A stretch of 64,000 bases of DNA. Origin: Hemicentrotus pulcherrimus. Its lineage: Eukaryota; Echinodermata; Echinoidea; Camarodonta; Strongylocentrotidae. Where the stretch lies: positions 165,690 through 229,689 of the forward strand of contig BEXV01000041.1 of NCBI GenBank assembly GCA_003118195.1. Reading direction: 5' to 3'. Shown in pieces: positions 54,901-62,207 of the stretch. The stretch's first letter is position 1; every line of letters begins with the position of its first letter. Below the pieces are notes generated by a model. The model saw only the letters and a list, made by a program, of their open reading frames with translations. It did not search any database and was not told the origin of the DNA. A program made the position numbers and the translations under genes.

Positions 54901-57055
54901 TTTATGCAAAATTATAAACCATAAGTAATCTTAAGGTTAGCGCAATGACTATGAGCAGCTGGGGTCCTCAATCAAATAATTTACTTTAAGGTTGCGCCAG
55001 CTTGTAATTGAAATAAATGCTATCTGGGCTTGTAGTTTAAAACTTTGAATAGTTGTTTTGGTCCCACATGAACTCTTATTGTTGTTAGATCATCTTGGTT
55101 TATAACTTTGAAGTTTTGAAAATGTAAAGTTTAAAACTACAACAGTCCCATGTGAACATAGCCAATGTAAATATTTTTACCAAAATGTGTTCAGTATAGT
55201 TACTTCTGCATGTCTTTACACTATATGACCACCACAGGAAAGCATTTATCATGTCAGTGACATCTATTGACCTCCATAGACAAATATAATCTTGATTCAA
55301 TTATTCCGAAATCAGAAGTATCTGCCTCTTTTTATTGTTTGCCTCAGCAATGCCTCAAGGCACCAATCACATTCATTCTTTCTAACTCTTGTTGGGAAGA
55401 GAGCAAGAGATCAAAATACATCTCTATCATATCATTTTCTAATAGCTGCTTCATGATAATAGCTTAAGAATTTGGCAGAATAAATCATGTTTTGACACAA
55501 TTGATGGGAGTTTTGTAGCTGTTCTGAATATTTCATACATAGATTTGAACTTGTTGATTGAATTGGCACACAAAACTCCCAACTATTTAGGATTGCAGTA
55601 ATTGTGATAAATGAACCATTTAAGGTCAAATGTCAAAAACAAACTGTTTGCCCAGATGGGCATATGCACAATATTCTATGGTGTCCCATCTATTAATCTA
55701 TAAATGAGAGAGCTTTTGCATGATGTTTTAGCCACAATACATGGGTCACACAGCGTTCAAAGTGATATATATGAACGCAGTCTAATGCACAATATGCTAT
55801 GTAGTGTCTCATCATGGTAGCAGGCCTAACAAGGTAAAAACCGCAGTCTAATGCACAATATCAGGTAAAATTGAATGCTATGTACAGTGTCTCATCATGG
55901 CAGCAGGCCTATAACATGGTATTTTTTGTTTGGATGTGCAAAGAGAAATATAACATATTATACACTTATTGTGCACTATAAGAGTATGGAATAACAATAT
56001 TACCATCATTATTGAATGTACCGTAAATCTCCATGTATAAGGCGCACCTGTGTATAAGACGCACCTCTATTTTGGAGGAAGGACCCACACGGGGAAGGAC
56101 CTTCATTTTACATAGAGGTGCAGTTGAAGTTGTAAACTTGTCAAAAATAATAGTAATAGGCTTCATGATACCAAGTGTCCCACACCAGCCTCATCACATC
56201 ACCTAGCAGAAGCACTGTGTTCTATGCCAAACATCAATAGTCATGCATTGCTTTCAAACCAAGATGACAGACAAAATTAAGTGTAGTTGTAGTTTCCGAA
56301 TGGTGAATCAACACACTAATTACTGAGCTGGGAGACATTGCCAGGCATAGCGCCATAAATCAAAACTTTTTTTTCTGTACCTGTGTATAAGATGCACCCC
56401 CGACTTTCAATTTTTTTCGGCGGCAAAAACGTGCGCCTAATACACAGAGATTTACGGAACATGTACGATTGCAGACTTGCACACCAGAAAGGCCTTCGAC
56501 GCAAAATCCGCCCAAATAAGGTTCCATACACAAACCTGCTCCCCGCAAACAACGGACACATTTCTTGTTCAACATAGTCATGGGAATTCAGATTACGCAT
56601 AATGCATAATTCATGAATAAAATGGAGGTTGCAAACTTGCAATTACATGTATAATATTTAAATACTATAAATAATATTTTTAAATGCCACATAGCCACAT
56701 TATTTTTGTTTGTATGTGCACTTGTTACACTCATTGTTGTTTTATTTCTTATTTGTTACTCTAATTGATATCATTGTTATTGATTAGTACTTTTATTGTT
56801 AACTGTTGTCTATTGTTTACCTGACAGACAGTTGGAGCCTCACTCTCTGACTTAGCGACCAGAACATCATGAACGATTTAGGCGGAAAATTCCGTGTCCG
56901 AACCTCGCAGAAAGGACCGTCAAACTCGTACGGATTGGGACAGCTACAATCAAAGCCCCCATTGAGAAAGTTTCGACAGGTTCCTCCATGCTTGCAGATG
57001 CTATCTGTTGAGCCCGTGCAGCGCTCTGTACAGCTATCAATCTCACAGTTGGTTC
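16019..57055 (-). CDS. CELSR: CELSR/Flamingo (Starry night) adhesion GPCR, C-terminal part (join of 29 exons)
   Basis: Twenty-nine minus-strand exons, each with AG acceptor and GT donor and matching phase, give 1607 in-frame residues plus TAA. Order: end of one EGF and a further EGF, laminin G 1, EGF, laminin G 2, two EGF, laminin-type EGF repeats, hormone-receptor domain, GAIN with GPS, seven helices, long cytoplasmic tail with an Asp-Ser acidic repeat. This order and stretches such as [21 protein letters not shown] and [11 protein letters not shown] identify a CELSR protein; vertebrate CELSRs have the same layout preceded by nine cadherin repeats, absent here because the 5' part lies past 64000. 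CELSR proteins bind homophilically across cell borders and organise Frizzled and Van Gogh in planar cell polarity, and act in axon guidance. Not distinguishable as orthologue of CELSR1, 2 or 3; probably the single pre-duplication gene. Confidence 0.96.
16845..17006 (-). CDS. CELSR: CELSR exon ab: tail
   Basis: Acceptor TGTGCAG, donor GTTAGT. Encodes [36 protein letters not shown] and GSQYSGSVS. Symmetric phase 1-1. No recognised domain. Confidence 0.9.
17464..17511 (-). CDS. CELSR: CELSR exon aa: 48-base tail microexon
   Basis: Acceptor ATTTCAG, donor GTAAGT. Encodes [20 protein letters not shown] also occurs in the human CELSR2 tail. Symmetric phase 1-1. Too short for an open-frame search. 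Confidence 0.9.
17937..18160 (-). repeat. tRNA-derived SINE (family A), minus orientation
   Basis: Reverse complement begins GGCGCGATAGCTCAGTCGGT (A box) and has GGGTTCGAAACC (B box, plus 18099-18110). After the tRNA-like head come a core (18061-18084) and an (AATG)n-type tail at 17942-17959. The head can no longer fold a proper anticodon stem, so this is a SINE copy and not a tRNA gene. A second partial copy of the head start (AGGCGCGATAGC) lies just outside at 18170-18181. Confidence 0.85.
18323..18475 (-). CDS. CELSR: CELSR exon z: acidic Asp-Ser repeat of the tail
   Basis: Acceptor CTCCAG, donor GTGAGG. Encodes [18 protein letters not shown] then [13 protein letters not shown] and [11 protein letters not shown]. 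The Asp-Ser repeat followed by a Ser-rich stretch is shared with the tails of vertebrate CELSR1-3 as I remember them. Symmetric phase 1-1. Confidence 0.95.
20427..20510 (-). CDS. CELSR: CELSR exon y: cytoplasmic tail
   Basis: Acceptor CCATCAG, donor GTAAGA. Encodes [20 protein letters not shown] then a basic run NPRRRKRR. Symmetric phase 1-1. The polypyrimidine tract is weak, so the acceptor is less certain than others. Confidence 0.83.
22258..22286. repeat. (CAGA)n microsatellite
   Basis: About five perfect ACAG units just 3' of the exon x donor on the transcribed strand. Confidence 0.8.
22301..22351 (-). CDS. CELSR: CELSR exon x: 51-base cytoplasmic exon with NAGNAG acceptor
   Basis: Acceptor CACACAG directly followed by CAG, donor GTGAGA. 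Encodes [16 protein letters not shown] in phase 1-1. The three-base-shifted acceptor would drop one residue and stay in frame. Recognised from splice sites and frame continuity, without a homologue to confirm it. Confidence 0.8.
23480..23720 (-). CDS. CELSR: CELSR exon w: cytoplasmic tail
   Basis: Acceptor CTCAAAG after a pyrimidine tract, donor GTAAGT. Encodes [19 protein letters not shown], a Ser-rich section and [13 protein letters not shown]. Ser/Thr/Tyr-rich and probably phosphorylated (inference). Phase 0 in, 1 out. Confidence 0.92.
24217..24297 (-). CDS. CELSR: CELSR exon v: juxtamembrane cytoplasmic segment
   Basis: Acceptor TTTCAG, donor GTAAGT. Twenty-seven codons, phase 0 both sides, [18 protein letters not shown]; three Cys close to the membrane could be palmitoylated (inference). 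Confidence 0.9.
24529..24592 (-). repeat. SINE 3'-tail fragment
   Basis: AATAATAATAATGATAGC followed by TATATAGCGCTTTTC is the reverse-complement-like counterpart of the family B SINE end (GCGCTATACAAG then ATT repeats at 26613-26650). Only the 3' end is recognisable; the body is degraded or absent. Confidence 0.55.
24790..24958 (-). CDS. CELSR: CELSR exon u: transmembrane helices 6 and 7
   Basis: Acceptor TCTACAG, donor GTAATG. Helix 6 includes [20 protein letters not shown], helix 7 [19 protein letters not shown]. Ends DYR in phase 0. Confidence 0.96.
24959..27117 (-). other. CELSR intron between helix 5 and helix 6 exons
   Basis: About 2.2 kb, AT-rich; contains a complete SINE (26370-26650). 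No coding features. A spurious minus-strand open frame overlaps the SINE. Confidence 0.5.
26370..26650 (+). repeat. tRNA-derived SINE (family B)
   Basis: The 72-base tRNA-like head (26371-26442) has a 7-bp acceptor-type pairing of GTGTTGT with GCAGCAC and a B box GGTTCGAGTCC at 26421-26431. The body follows (core 26445-26468, then GTAAATGGGTACCTGGTAGG) and ends GCGCTATACAAG plus an ATT-repeat tail, about 280 bases. The structure is that of a full-length element. Confidence 0.88.
27118..27197 (-). CDS. CELSR: CELSR exon t: helix 5 end and third intracellular loop
   Basis: Acceptor TTCCAG, donor GTAAGA. Encodes [19 protein letters not shown] and the loop ending GKLR. Phase 0 in, 2 out. Too short for an open-frame search; found from splice sites and reading frame. 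Confidence 0.92.
27631..27697 (-). CDS. CELSR: CELSR exon s: start of transmembrane helix 5
   Basis: Acceptor GAACAG, donor GTAAGT. Sixty-seven bases encoding [20 protein letters not shown], the signature of loop 2 and helix 5 in adhesion GPCRs. Confidence 0.97.
28170..28408 (-). CDS. CELSR: CELSR exon r: transmembrane helices 3 and 4
   Basis: Acceptor TGACAG, donor GTGAGT. Starts [20 protein letters not shown], then [20 protein letters not shown], then helix 4 [15 protein letters not shown]. The extracellular loop 2 ends in NEHF joined to CW of the next exon, the conserved Phe-Cys-Trp of the class. Confidence 0.97.
29011..29030. repeat. Dispersed foldback family, single arm
   Basis: The word TAATACCCTTCTGACTCTGA is identical to 9493-9512. 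No matching left arm here. Lies in a CELSR intron. Confidence 0.6.
29198..29401 (-). CDS. CELSR: CELSR exon q: transmembrane helices 1 and 2
   Basis: Acceptor ATGCAG, donor GTGAGT. Sixty-eight codons, phase 0 both sides. Helix 1 includes [16 protein letters not shown]; the [13 protein letters not shown] loop leads into helix 2 with [15 protein letters not shown]. Confidence 0.95.
29687..29813 (-). CDS. CELSR: CELSR exon p: GPS cleavage site and tethered peptide
   Basis: Acceptor TTCTAG, donor GTAAGT. Encodes [30 protein letters not shown] and AVIMD. The Cys-x-Cys-x-His-Leu-Thr end is the canonical autoproteolysis motif, with the cut expected between Leu and Thr. Asn-Arg-Thr and Asn-Cys-Ser are potential glycosylation sites. 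Confidence 0.96.
30206..30385 (-). CDS. CELSR: CELSR exon o: GAIN domain to GPS
   Basis: Acceptor ACACCAG, donor GTGAGT. Encodes [16 protein letters not shown], like INTPVVSISVHDDE of vertebrate CELSR, and CVYWDFEF carrying the first GPS Cys and Trp. Confidence 0.95.
30551..30797 (-). CDS. CELSR: CELSR exon n: GAIN domain
   Basis: Donor GTGAGT at the low end. The acceptor CAG at 30798-30800 (minus strand) is preceded by an unbroken C run that passes into an assembly gap. The exon joins A from exon m to TC to give Ile-Met-His-His, then [15 protein letters not shown] and [13 protein letters not shown]. The acceptor could be misplaced by the gap, but phase and homology fit. Confidence 0.9.
30813..30849. 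other. Assembly gap inside G/C homopolymer
   Basis: 37 N flanked by 13 G on the left and 14 G on the right. It sits directly upstream of the 3' splice site of CELSR exon n, so the polypyrimidine tract and branch point of that intron are partly unsequenced. Confidence 0.97.
31151..31337 (-). CDS. CELSR: CELSR exon m: GAIN domain
   Basis: Acceptor TTGACAG, donor GTGAGT. Contains [19 protein letters not shown], like KRHWELIQQTEGGTA of vertebrate CELSR, and ends SIITPNI. Confidence 0.96.
31897..32103 (-). CDS. CELSR: CELSR exon l: GAIN domain, helical part
   Basis: Acceptor ACTCACAG, donor GTAAGA. Sixty-nine codons, symmetric phase 0. Contains [18 protein letters not shown] and [12 protein letters not shown], matching the LLRNAT and LLAHEST helices of vertebrate CELSR. 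Confidence 0.93.
32506..32702 (-). CDS. CELSR: CELSR exon k: hormone-receptor (HRM) domain
   Basis: Acceptor TTCCAG, donor GTAAGG. Encodes [32 protein letters not shown] and LFNCTS, the Cys/Trp pattern of the HRM domain of adhesion GPCRs. A Met codon just inside gives a misleading separate open frame. Confidence 0.96.
33243..33426 (-). CDS. CELSR: CELSR exon j: laminin-type EGF
   Basis: Acceptor TTTAG, donor GTAAAG. Encodes [19 protein letters not shown], then [15 protein letters not shown] and a final CE. Phase 0 in, 1 out. Confidence 0.96.
33606..33632. repeat. (CT)n microsatellite in CELSR intron
   Basis: CTCTCTCTCTCTCTCTCT run within a CT-rich stretch of about 33520-33700, between exons i and j. 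Confidence 0.8.
33752..34011 (-). CDS. CELSR: CELSR exon i: EGF and start of laminin-type EGF
   Basis: Acceptor ATCAG, donor GTGAGT. EGF with [12 protein letters not shown] and [11 protein letters not shown], then [17 protein letters not shown], which matches the RGWWGHPTCGPCNC segment of vertebrate CELSR, and [11 protein letters not shown]. Confidence 0.96.
34499..34658 (-). CDS. CELSR: CELSR exon h: laminin G2/EGF junction
   Basis: Acceptor AACAG, donor GTAAAT. Starts [20 protein letters not shown], then EGF Cys pattern with [11 protein letters not shown] and CQCNKG. Vertebrate CELSRs have a similar INVEQGC motif here. Confidence 0.94.
35171..35281 (-). CDS. CELSR: CELSR exon g: laminin G2 end
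   Basis: Acceptor TTCCAG, donor GTAATT. Thirty-seven codons, symmetric phase 0, ending AFTGCMQ, the closing Cys region of laminin G. Confidence 0.92.
36009..36155 (-). CDS. CELSR: CELSR exon f: laminin G2 middle
   Basis: Acceptor ATCCAG, donor GTAAGC. Forty-nine codons, symmetric phase 0, encoding LVEGHLHYV and [12 protein letters not shown] (the DGxWH-like strand of laminin G). Confidence 0.93.
36488..36515. repeat. Interstitial telomere-type repeat
   Basis: Four tandem TTAGGG-type hexamers (GGTTAGGGTTAGGGTTAGGG within the run) in the CELSR intron between exons e and f. TTAGGG is the telomere unit of most deuterostomes. Confidence 0.85.
36984..37147 (-). CDS. CELSR: CELSR exon e: start of laminin G2
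   Basis: Acceptor TTACAG, donor GTATGT. Encodes [15 protein letters not shown], then [17 protein letters not shown]. Aligns with the second laminin G domain start of CELSR. Phase 1 in, 0 out. Confidence 0.94.
37683..37972 (-). CDS. CELSR: CELSR exon d: end of laminin G1 and an EGF repeat
   Basis: Acceptor TTGCAG, donor GTATGG. Starts [17 protein letters not shown], then [12 protein letters not shown], then EGF with [21 protein letters not shown] and GVNC. Confidence 0.96.
37973..41009 (-). other. CELSR intron between exons c and d
   Basis: About 3 kb. Long CT-rich stretch (about 38510-39750) with a single unresolved base at 38990 and runs of C. No coding exon found; long plus-strand open frames here reflect low complexity. 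Confidence 0.5.
41010..41119 (-). CDS. CELSR: CELSR exon c: laminin G1
   Basis: Acceptor TTCCAG, donor GTAAGA. Contains [14 protein letters not shown] and [13 protein letters not shown], matching the VDDCD and YSCAAQ segments of vertebrate CELSR. Separated from exon b by an 11.4 kb intron. Phase 0 in, phase 2 out. Confidence 0.93.
43647..43658. other. Short assembly gap next to a C run
   Basis: 12 N followed by 12 C. Confidence 0.97.
45656..45674. repeat. G-rich homopolymer patch
   Basis: T run followed by about a dozen G and GGTGGGGTGG. Potential quadruplex-prone sequence (inference). Confidence 0.5.
45889..45970. repeat. (GAT)n microsatellite
   Basis: About 27 GAT units with a few GGT interruptions near 45930-45945. 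In a CELSR intron; likely polymorphic. Confidence 0.95.
48500..49225. repeat. Three-copy degenerate tandem repeat, period about 265
   Basis: Recurring blocks: ACTTTCTACCATCTACCACT (48514), CTGTCTACCATCTACCACT (48800), TTACTTTCTGT (49049); CACAGGAAATGTT, AACAGGAAATGCC, CACAGGAAATACC; and CAGTATAGTATTCTCCTCA, ATGTATAGTTTTCTCCTCG, AAGTATAGTATTCTCCTCA at about 48670, 48930 and 49202. Clearly diverged copies in register. The two long open frames here are by-products. Confidence 0.8.
50101..50636. mobile_element. Putative non-autonomous DNA element with inverted ends
   Basis: The left end TAAAGATACTATGTCCCTTT (to 50127) and the right end GGGACATAGTACCTTTAA (50608-50636) are inverted repeats of about 28 bases with several mismatches, bounding about 535 bases without coding capacity. 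Target duplications are not clear. Confidence 0.6.
52552..52756 (-). CDS. CELSR: CELSR exon b: laminin G1 core
   Basis: Acceptor TTCCAG, donor GTAAGT. Contains [19 protein letters not shown] and [12 protein letters not shown], hallmarks of the first laminin G domain of CELSR proteins. Leaves in phase 0 after YNFR. Confidence 0.96.
55660..55919. repeat. Three-unit direct repeat
   Basis: The core ATGCACAATAT is followed by CTATGnnGTGTCnCATC-like sequence at about 55664, 55785 and 55851. The last two also share CGCAGTCTA before and AGCAGGCCTA after the core. Spacing differs (121 and 66 bases) because of an insertion. Confidence 0.7.
56019..56458. mobile_element. Non-autonomous DNA transposon with terminal inverted repeats
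   Basis: The left end TACCGTAAATCTCCATGTAT with GGCGCACC, and the right end GTGCGCCTAATACACAGAG then ATTTACGG, form inverted repeats of about 28 bases. A related subterminal GTATAAGACGCACC unit is repeated inside each end. About 440 bases, no transposase. Ends of this type (CCGTA, then TATAAGGCGCACC) recur widely in animal genomes; I do not assign a superfamily. Confidence 0.8.
56821..57055 (-). CDS. CELSR: CELSR exon a: EGF repeat and lead into laminin G1
   Basis: Acceptor ATCCAG, donor GTAAAC. Begins GTNCEID (end of the preceding EGF), then an EGF with [10 protein letters not shown] and GGFDCSCP, then the linker [18 protein letters not shown], matching the CELSR sequence before laminin G1. 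Enters in phase 1, leaves in phase 2. The upstream partner exon is not in view. Confidence 0.93.
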
Positions 57056-57500
57056 CTGGATAAAAATGAAAGCAAGAGATTCTATAATAAGTAAAAGTAT
57101 ATCCATGTAATCCACTATATCACTTCTGTGTATATAATCTTGTATCATTTGTTTGCAATGTAATGCAATGTTATTAAGTATCTAATTATCCAGAGATTGA
57201 GTTTGCATTCATAAAGTGCATAGAGGTAGAGACATATGAAGTACTTGAATATTACTGTTTAAGGTATATATACATTTACAATGGATAATAATACGAAAGT
57301 CATATTTGAGGATAACAAAATGTTCAATTACTGAATGATCTAGAATTGTTGAAGACTAATGAGCTGGAAAATGTTTAGATAATAATCCAGATTGCAAATG
57401 CAGGTTATAAAAGTGAAGTCATGATATGCGCATTTCTTCATGAGAAATCAAAAGTATGCTTTAAATAGGTATCGTAAAAAGACACTTTTATCATCTTTTG

Positions 57501-57697
57501 GTCTTATAATATCTTGCAGTAACCTTGACTCATAACATCCCCAGTAAACAAATGATGTGACATTAATGTTGCTATGCATCTCTACATTTCATAACTTAAA
57601 AAGCAGTCTTGCCAGCCACATACATAACAAATTAATTTAACATCATTCCTTCCCTGCGGAAGTTATGAGTCAAGGCTGCCGCAAGATAATGAAAGAC
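57501..57697. mobile_element. MITE-like element with 36-base inverted ends
   Basis: The left arm 57501-57536, with ATCTTGCAGTAACCTTGACT, is mirrored by the right arm 57662-57697, with AGTCAAGGCTGCCGCAAGAT. The central 26 bases have three mismatches. Total 197 bases, AT-rich centre, non-coding. Confidence 0.82.
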
Positions 57698-58199
57698 AAA
57701 TAAAAGTTTGGAAATACACCCTGACTAGAGAGAGGATGACACCCTGGGAGAAAATGAAAAAGAAATCTAGATAGATATTCAATTTCTTGCCACCTCTTTG
57801 TTCACTACCCAATGACAGTCTAGCACAGATCAATACCGTCGCACGAGGTATATGAGAGAGAGGGCCTCTGATGAGAATATTAAACTGTGAATATGGGTGG
57901 TGGTACCTAGCGAAGTGAGAGGAAGTGATTAGGAGTGAGAGAGTCAACGTGCTGCAAGGAAGAGGTATGAGGAGAAAGAATACAGGAGAAAAATGATGAG
58001 AGAGGAAAAGAAAGGGAATGCTGAGAGAGGAAGAGAGAGAGCGTGAGACAGAGATAGAGATAGACAGACAGAAAGACAGCACATAAGATACTGCAATACA
58101 AACCTTGGTTTCAAGAGGGATGGAGAATAGACAGGGACAAAAAAAAGATAGAGAAGAGATCTAAAAAGACAGTGAAAGATCACCAGGAATAACAGCAGA

Positions 58200-58262
58200 G
58201 GGAGAGAGAGCAATAGGGGAGAAAGAGAGAAAGAGAGAGAGATAGAGAGAGAGAGAGAGATG
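58200..58262. repeat. (GA)n microsatellite
   Basis: GAGAGAGA runs within a purine-rich section of about 57940-58270. Confidence 0.85.
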
Positions 58263-59635
58263 TAGAGAAGAAAGTGATCCCTTTAACATTATGTACAAAA
58301 CACTCAATCTAGTTCATGCAAGAAGAGAATTGAGGCACTAGGGTGCAGGTGAATTGAGTAGCATTACACTCCCTATGAATAATGCTGAATATAGGAAATT
58401 ACTGATCAAACGTCTGTTTTTTTAAGAGCATATATGACTTTGAGGGTTTACTCTAGGAGTCATGTGATGTGTTGCTAGGTATCTAGCCAAGTGTTCAGTT
58501 AAGGTGTGTATATCGGATGTCTCCGAAGCTGGAGGGCGACACAGTTATTACTTTGTTCTATGATGATGATGGCTGAAGGGACACATAATTAGCTCTGTAT
58601 CACATGGAGAATTTGGAAAATAAATAAATGTTTGTGTATTACAAACAAAGTTCCAAACATGATCACTCTGAAAAAATTTTTCAATCCATAAATAAAAAAT
58701 GTGCATATATAGGGACAAACTGAGGATGAGTTTTTTTTTAATGTAACAAGATATCATAGTGTTTCCGTGCCCACTGTCATATGAAGCTTATATTCATGAT
58801 GACCATTTGCTATTTTCAAATGTGAGGGTTCAAATCTGCTGTGTCCAGTGCCAGAAGTATTATCTGATCTTAGCTAGTTGACTAGTTCATACTCATTCAT
58901 TCCCTAAAGCTTAATGCAGGAACCACTTAGTTTCAAGAAGGAATTGGTTAACTTTCTAAAAACCATTCCTCTTATCTAGCAATGAAATTTTTAGCTATCA
59001 GAGAAGGAAGACATTCTGAGTCACAGCAAACATATGATTTTCGTCATCTGCTCCTGGTTAAGATCTAGCTGCAAAGAGCAAAGAAGATGCTCAAATATAT
59101 CTAATCAAGAAATGCAGAGCATCAGCTCTACATCATACACCTCTACAGAGGGTCTATGATAATTAGGAGACAAAGACAGAAGGGAGGGAGAGAGAGTGGT
59201 TAGTTGGCCTGAGGATAAATGCATGGACAAATCATGGCCTGAAGATAGGAGTGGTAGGGATTAACCCTAAGTTATAGGATTATGGCAGGGTAACACAGAG
59301 TAGGAACATAGAGGGCGGTGCATAGGGGAACATAAGGAGTGAACTCTCATGAGAAATAGGGTCAATGCTTTAATGCACGGAGCAAGTGACAATGTCATGC
59401 ACTTTAAAGAGGATCATTTAGGGGAGGATTGAGAACTTGTTGGGTATTCCTTTCACAGAAATTAAATGAATTAAATTCATGGAGAGTCAGAGCTCGAGAT
59501 ACAGGAGGATGGGTGAAGTACAGAGGAAAAAAGAAGGGTTTAAAGGATAAATTGTGAGACAGGAAAGGAAAAGTGTTGCAAAGAATTTCATACAGTGCAC
59601 ATAAAGAGATAGGGACAGAGAAAGAGTTGAAATAA

Positions 59636-59664
59636 AAAGAGAGAGAGAGAGAGAGAGAGAGGGG
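59636..59664. repeat. (GA)n microsatellite
   Basis: About 12 GA units in a purine-rich context. Confidence 0.85.
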
Positions 59665-60313
59665 TAGGGGGACTGAAGAATGTCTGGGGAATTGAGAAAA
59701 GGAAGCAGAAGGACAGAGAAAAAGTACAGAGGGAAGAAGAAAAAGGATTACAACAAAAATGATCATCTTATGTAGATGTAGACTTAGTATCAATGTAGAT
59801 AGACTAAATGTATGCAGGTTCAATTCTGAATGTATATGTATAAGGCAGCAATTTTGATCTTAAGAATACCTGGGTGAAAATACACTTGAGTGATATAATG
59901 GAGTATCAATATACAACAGGGTGACAACATTTAGGAATGTAATCAAATGTTGTGAAGGTAGAAGTACAATCTAAATATGTTAATGTTATCAAATAGTATT
60001 ATCAACCTATTCAGATAAAGCAGTAGTATTAATGATTAAGGCCATGGATTAAAACCTTCATGATGTCTAGATTCACCTGATTTATTCACCCATGTACAAC
60101 CTACATTACAATGTTTGGGGTTATGGATGAACAACTTTGTTTTTTTATTGAATTGAACTTTATTTCATTCATCATAAAAACATAACAAAACATATAAAAT
60201 ACAAAACATGGCGTACAAGGTAAAGAGAGACATTTACAATACAATACAACAACCAAAATATATATGAATGTGGAGACAGCTAGGAAAGCCAAAGGCCTTA
60301 TTGGTGCTGCCAC

Positions 60314-61018
60314 NNNNNNNNNNNNNNNNNNNNNNNNNNNNNNNNNNNNNNNNNNNNNNNNNNNNNNNNNNNNNNNNNNNNNNNNNNNNNNNNNNNNNNN
60401 NNNNNNNNNNNNNNNNNNNNNNNNNNNNNNNNNNNNNNNNNNNNNNNNNNNNNNNNNNNNNNNNNNNNNNNNNNNNNNNNNNNNNNNNNNNNNNNNNNNN
60501 NNNNNNNNNNNNNNNNNNNNNNNNNNNNNNNNNNNNNNNNNNNNNNNNNNNNNNNNNNNNNNNNNNNNNNNNNNNNNNNNNNNNNNNNNNNNNNNNNNNN
60601 NNNNNNNNNNNNNNNNNNNNNNNNNNNNNNNNNNNNNNNNNNNNNNNNNNNNNNNNNNNNNNNNNNNNNNNNNNNNNNNNNNNNNNNNNNNNNNNNNNNN
60701 NNNNNNNNNNNNNNNNNNNNNNNNNNNNNNNNNNNNNNNNNNNNNNNNNNNNNNNNNNNNNNNNNNNNNNNNNNNNNNNNNNNNNNNNNNNNNNNNNNNN
60801 NNNNNNNNNNNNNNNNNNNNNNNNNNNNNNNNNNNNNNNNNNNNNNNNNNNNNNNNNNNNNNNNNNNNNNNNNNNNNNNNNNNNNNNNNNNNNNNNNNNN
60901 NNNNNNNNNNNNNNNNNNNNNNNNNNNNNNNNNNNNNNNNNNNNNNNNNNNNNNNNNNNNNNNNNNNNNNNNNNNNNNNNNNNNNNNNNNNNNNNNNNNN
61001 NNNNNNNNNNNNNNNNNN
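60314..61018. other. 705-base assembly gap
   Basis: N run bounded on the right by a C-rich homopolymer (61019-61037). Open frames spanning it are artefacts. The sequence either side (left TTTATTTCATTCATCATAAA, right CTGCATACGCCACTGGTC) looks like repetitive DNA. Confidence 0.97.
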
Positions 61019-62207
61019 CCCCCCCCCCCCCTCCCCCCTTGAAAAACTTGAAAAAATCCTGCATACGCCACTGGTCAGAGGTAACCCAAGGAGGTCTGAG
61101 AGGGGGGGAGGGGTTCTCAGCCAATGACACTAATGGAATGAGGAGGTTTGACGTTCCCCGGAGGAACCCAAGATGACTGGATCATGTGCCAGCCGTGGCA
61201 GCCATGTTTGCACACGTGGCCCTAAAATCTGATTACCTGCTACCCTAAAAATGAAATTATGCTGGATCCCAACTACCCACCACTCCATATTTCCTCCAAG
61301 GGAGAGTCGGTTAAAATTGTGACACTTTGGGATGAAGTAAAAGGGCAAATATTTCCATAAGAATTTCGCTGTATTTTGTACAGGCATGCAATGGCTCTCG
61401 ATCTATTCATATTGGTAGCTGTAGGTTTTGAATCAAACTTTTATAGACTATTCACACGAATTACGTAGAGATTGTGCAAATTCACTTCAAACCAGCTATT
61501 GAAGAAATATGATTTTGATTATCATATGCACCAACAATGGTTGAAAAAGAAAAACTGCATACAGTTTTAGGTGGGTTTAAAAACATAGATTTAAATGCAA
61601 CAGGTCAATGGAAGCTGATTGGATATTAAACACTCCTTTGTTATACGATAACTGTATTGTAACAGGGATCTTGTGGCAAGCAGTTTTGGTAATTACAATG
61701 ATGTCTGTATATATAGAACTACAATTAATAAAATAGTTAAAATAATGGGAAATATGACAAGCCTGCATTTTGTATGCATACAAAGCACAATAATCAACAA
61801 CATCAGTTGAAAATAATGTAAATCTTAGTCAGGATTAAAACATATTCAAGACTATCAAATATCTTTGAGGCAGACATAATATCATTTAAACCCTTTAATC
61901 TTCTGCCTGTTTCCACATACTACTATAGCCGTCTAGCAATACTGTAGGCTGGCTGGCTGGCAGCCATAGGAAGGCAATATTTGGAACAAGGAGTAAATGT
62001 TTGTGCCTTACACTAATAACAGGAAATTAAAGTTTGTCCGCCGCCGTCAAGCAGGCCCAAGAACCCAATGTTTGAGCAGCCGCTGGGATGAGCATTCAAT
62101 CAGGGAGGGTGATGTGGACTCCTTAATGAGATGACAAGAGGAGGGGGGGGGGGGGGCTGATCGCTACAGTGGTCAGTTTATGGTACTACTGTATTTATTC
62201 ATCTATT

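Larger units (their letters stand above)
52757..56820 (-). other. 4.1 kb CELSR intron between exons a and b
   Basis: No exon recognised. Contains a GTGT microsatellite (54404-54416), a three-unit direct repeat (55660-55919) and a terminal-inverted-repeat element (56019-56458). Confidence 0.5.

Noticed and set aside
59404..59823. 139-codon Ser/Leu/Phe-rich minus-strand open frame
   Set aside because: It is the complement of a purine-rich low-complexity tract including (GA)n.
60234..61176. Several long open frames of 257-302 codons
   Set aside because: They run through 705 unknown bases and are artefacts of the gap.
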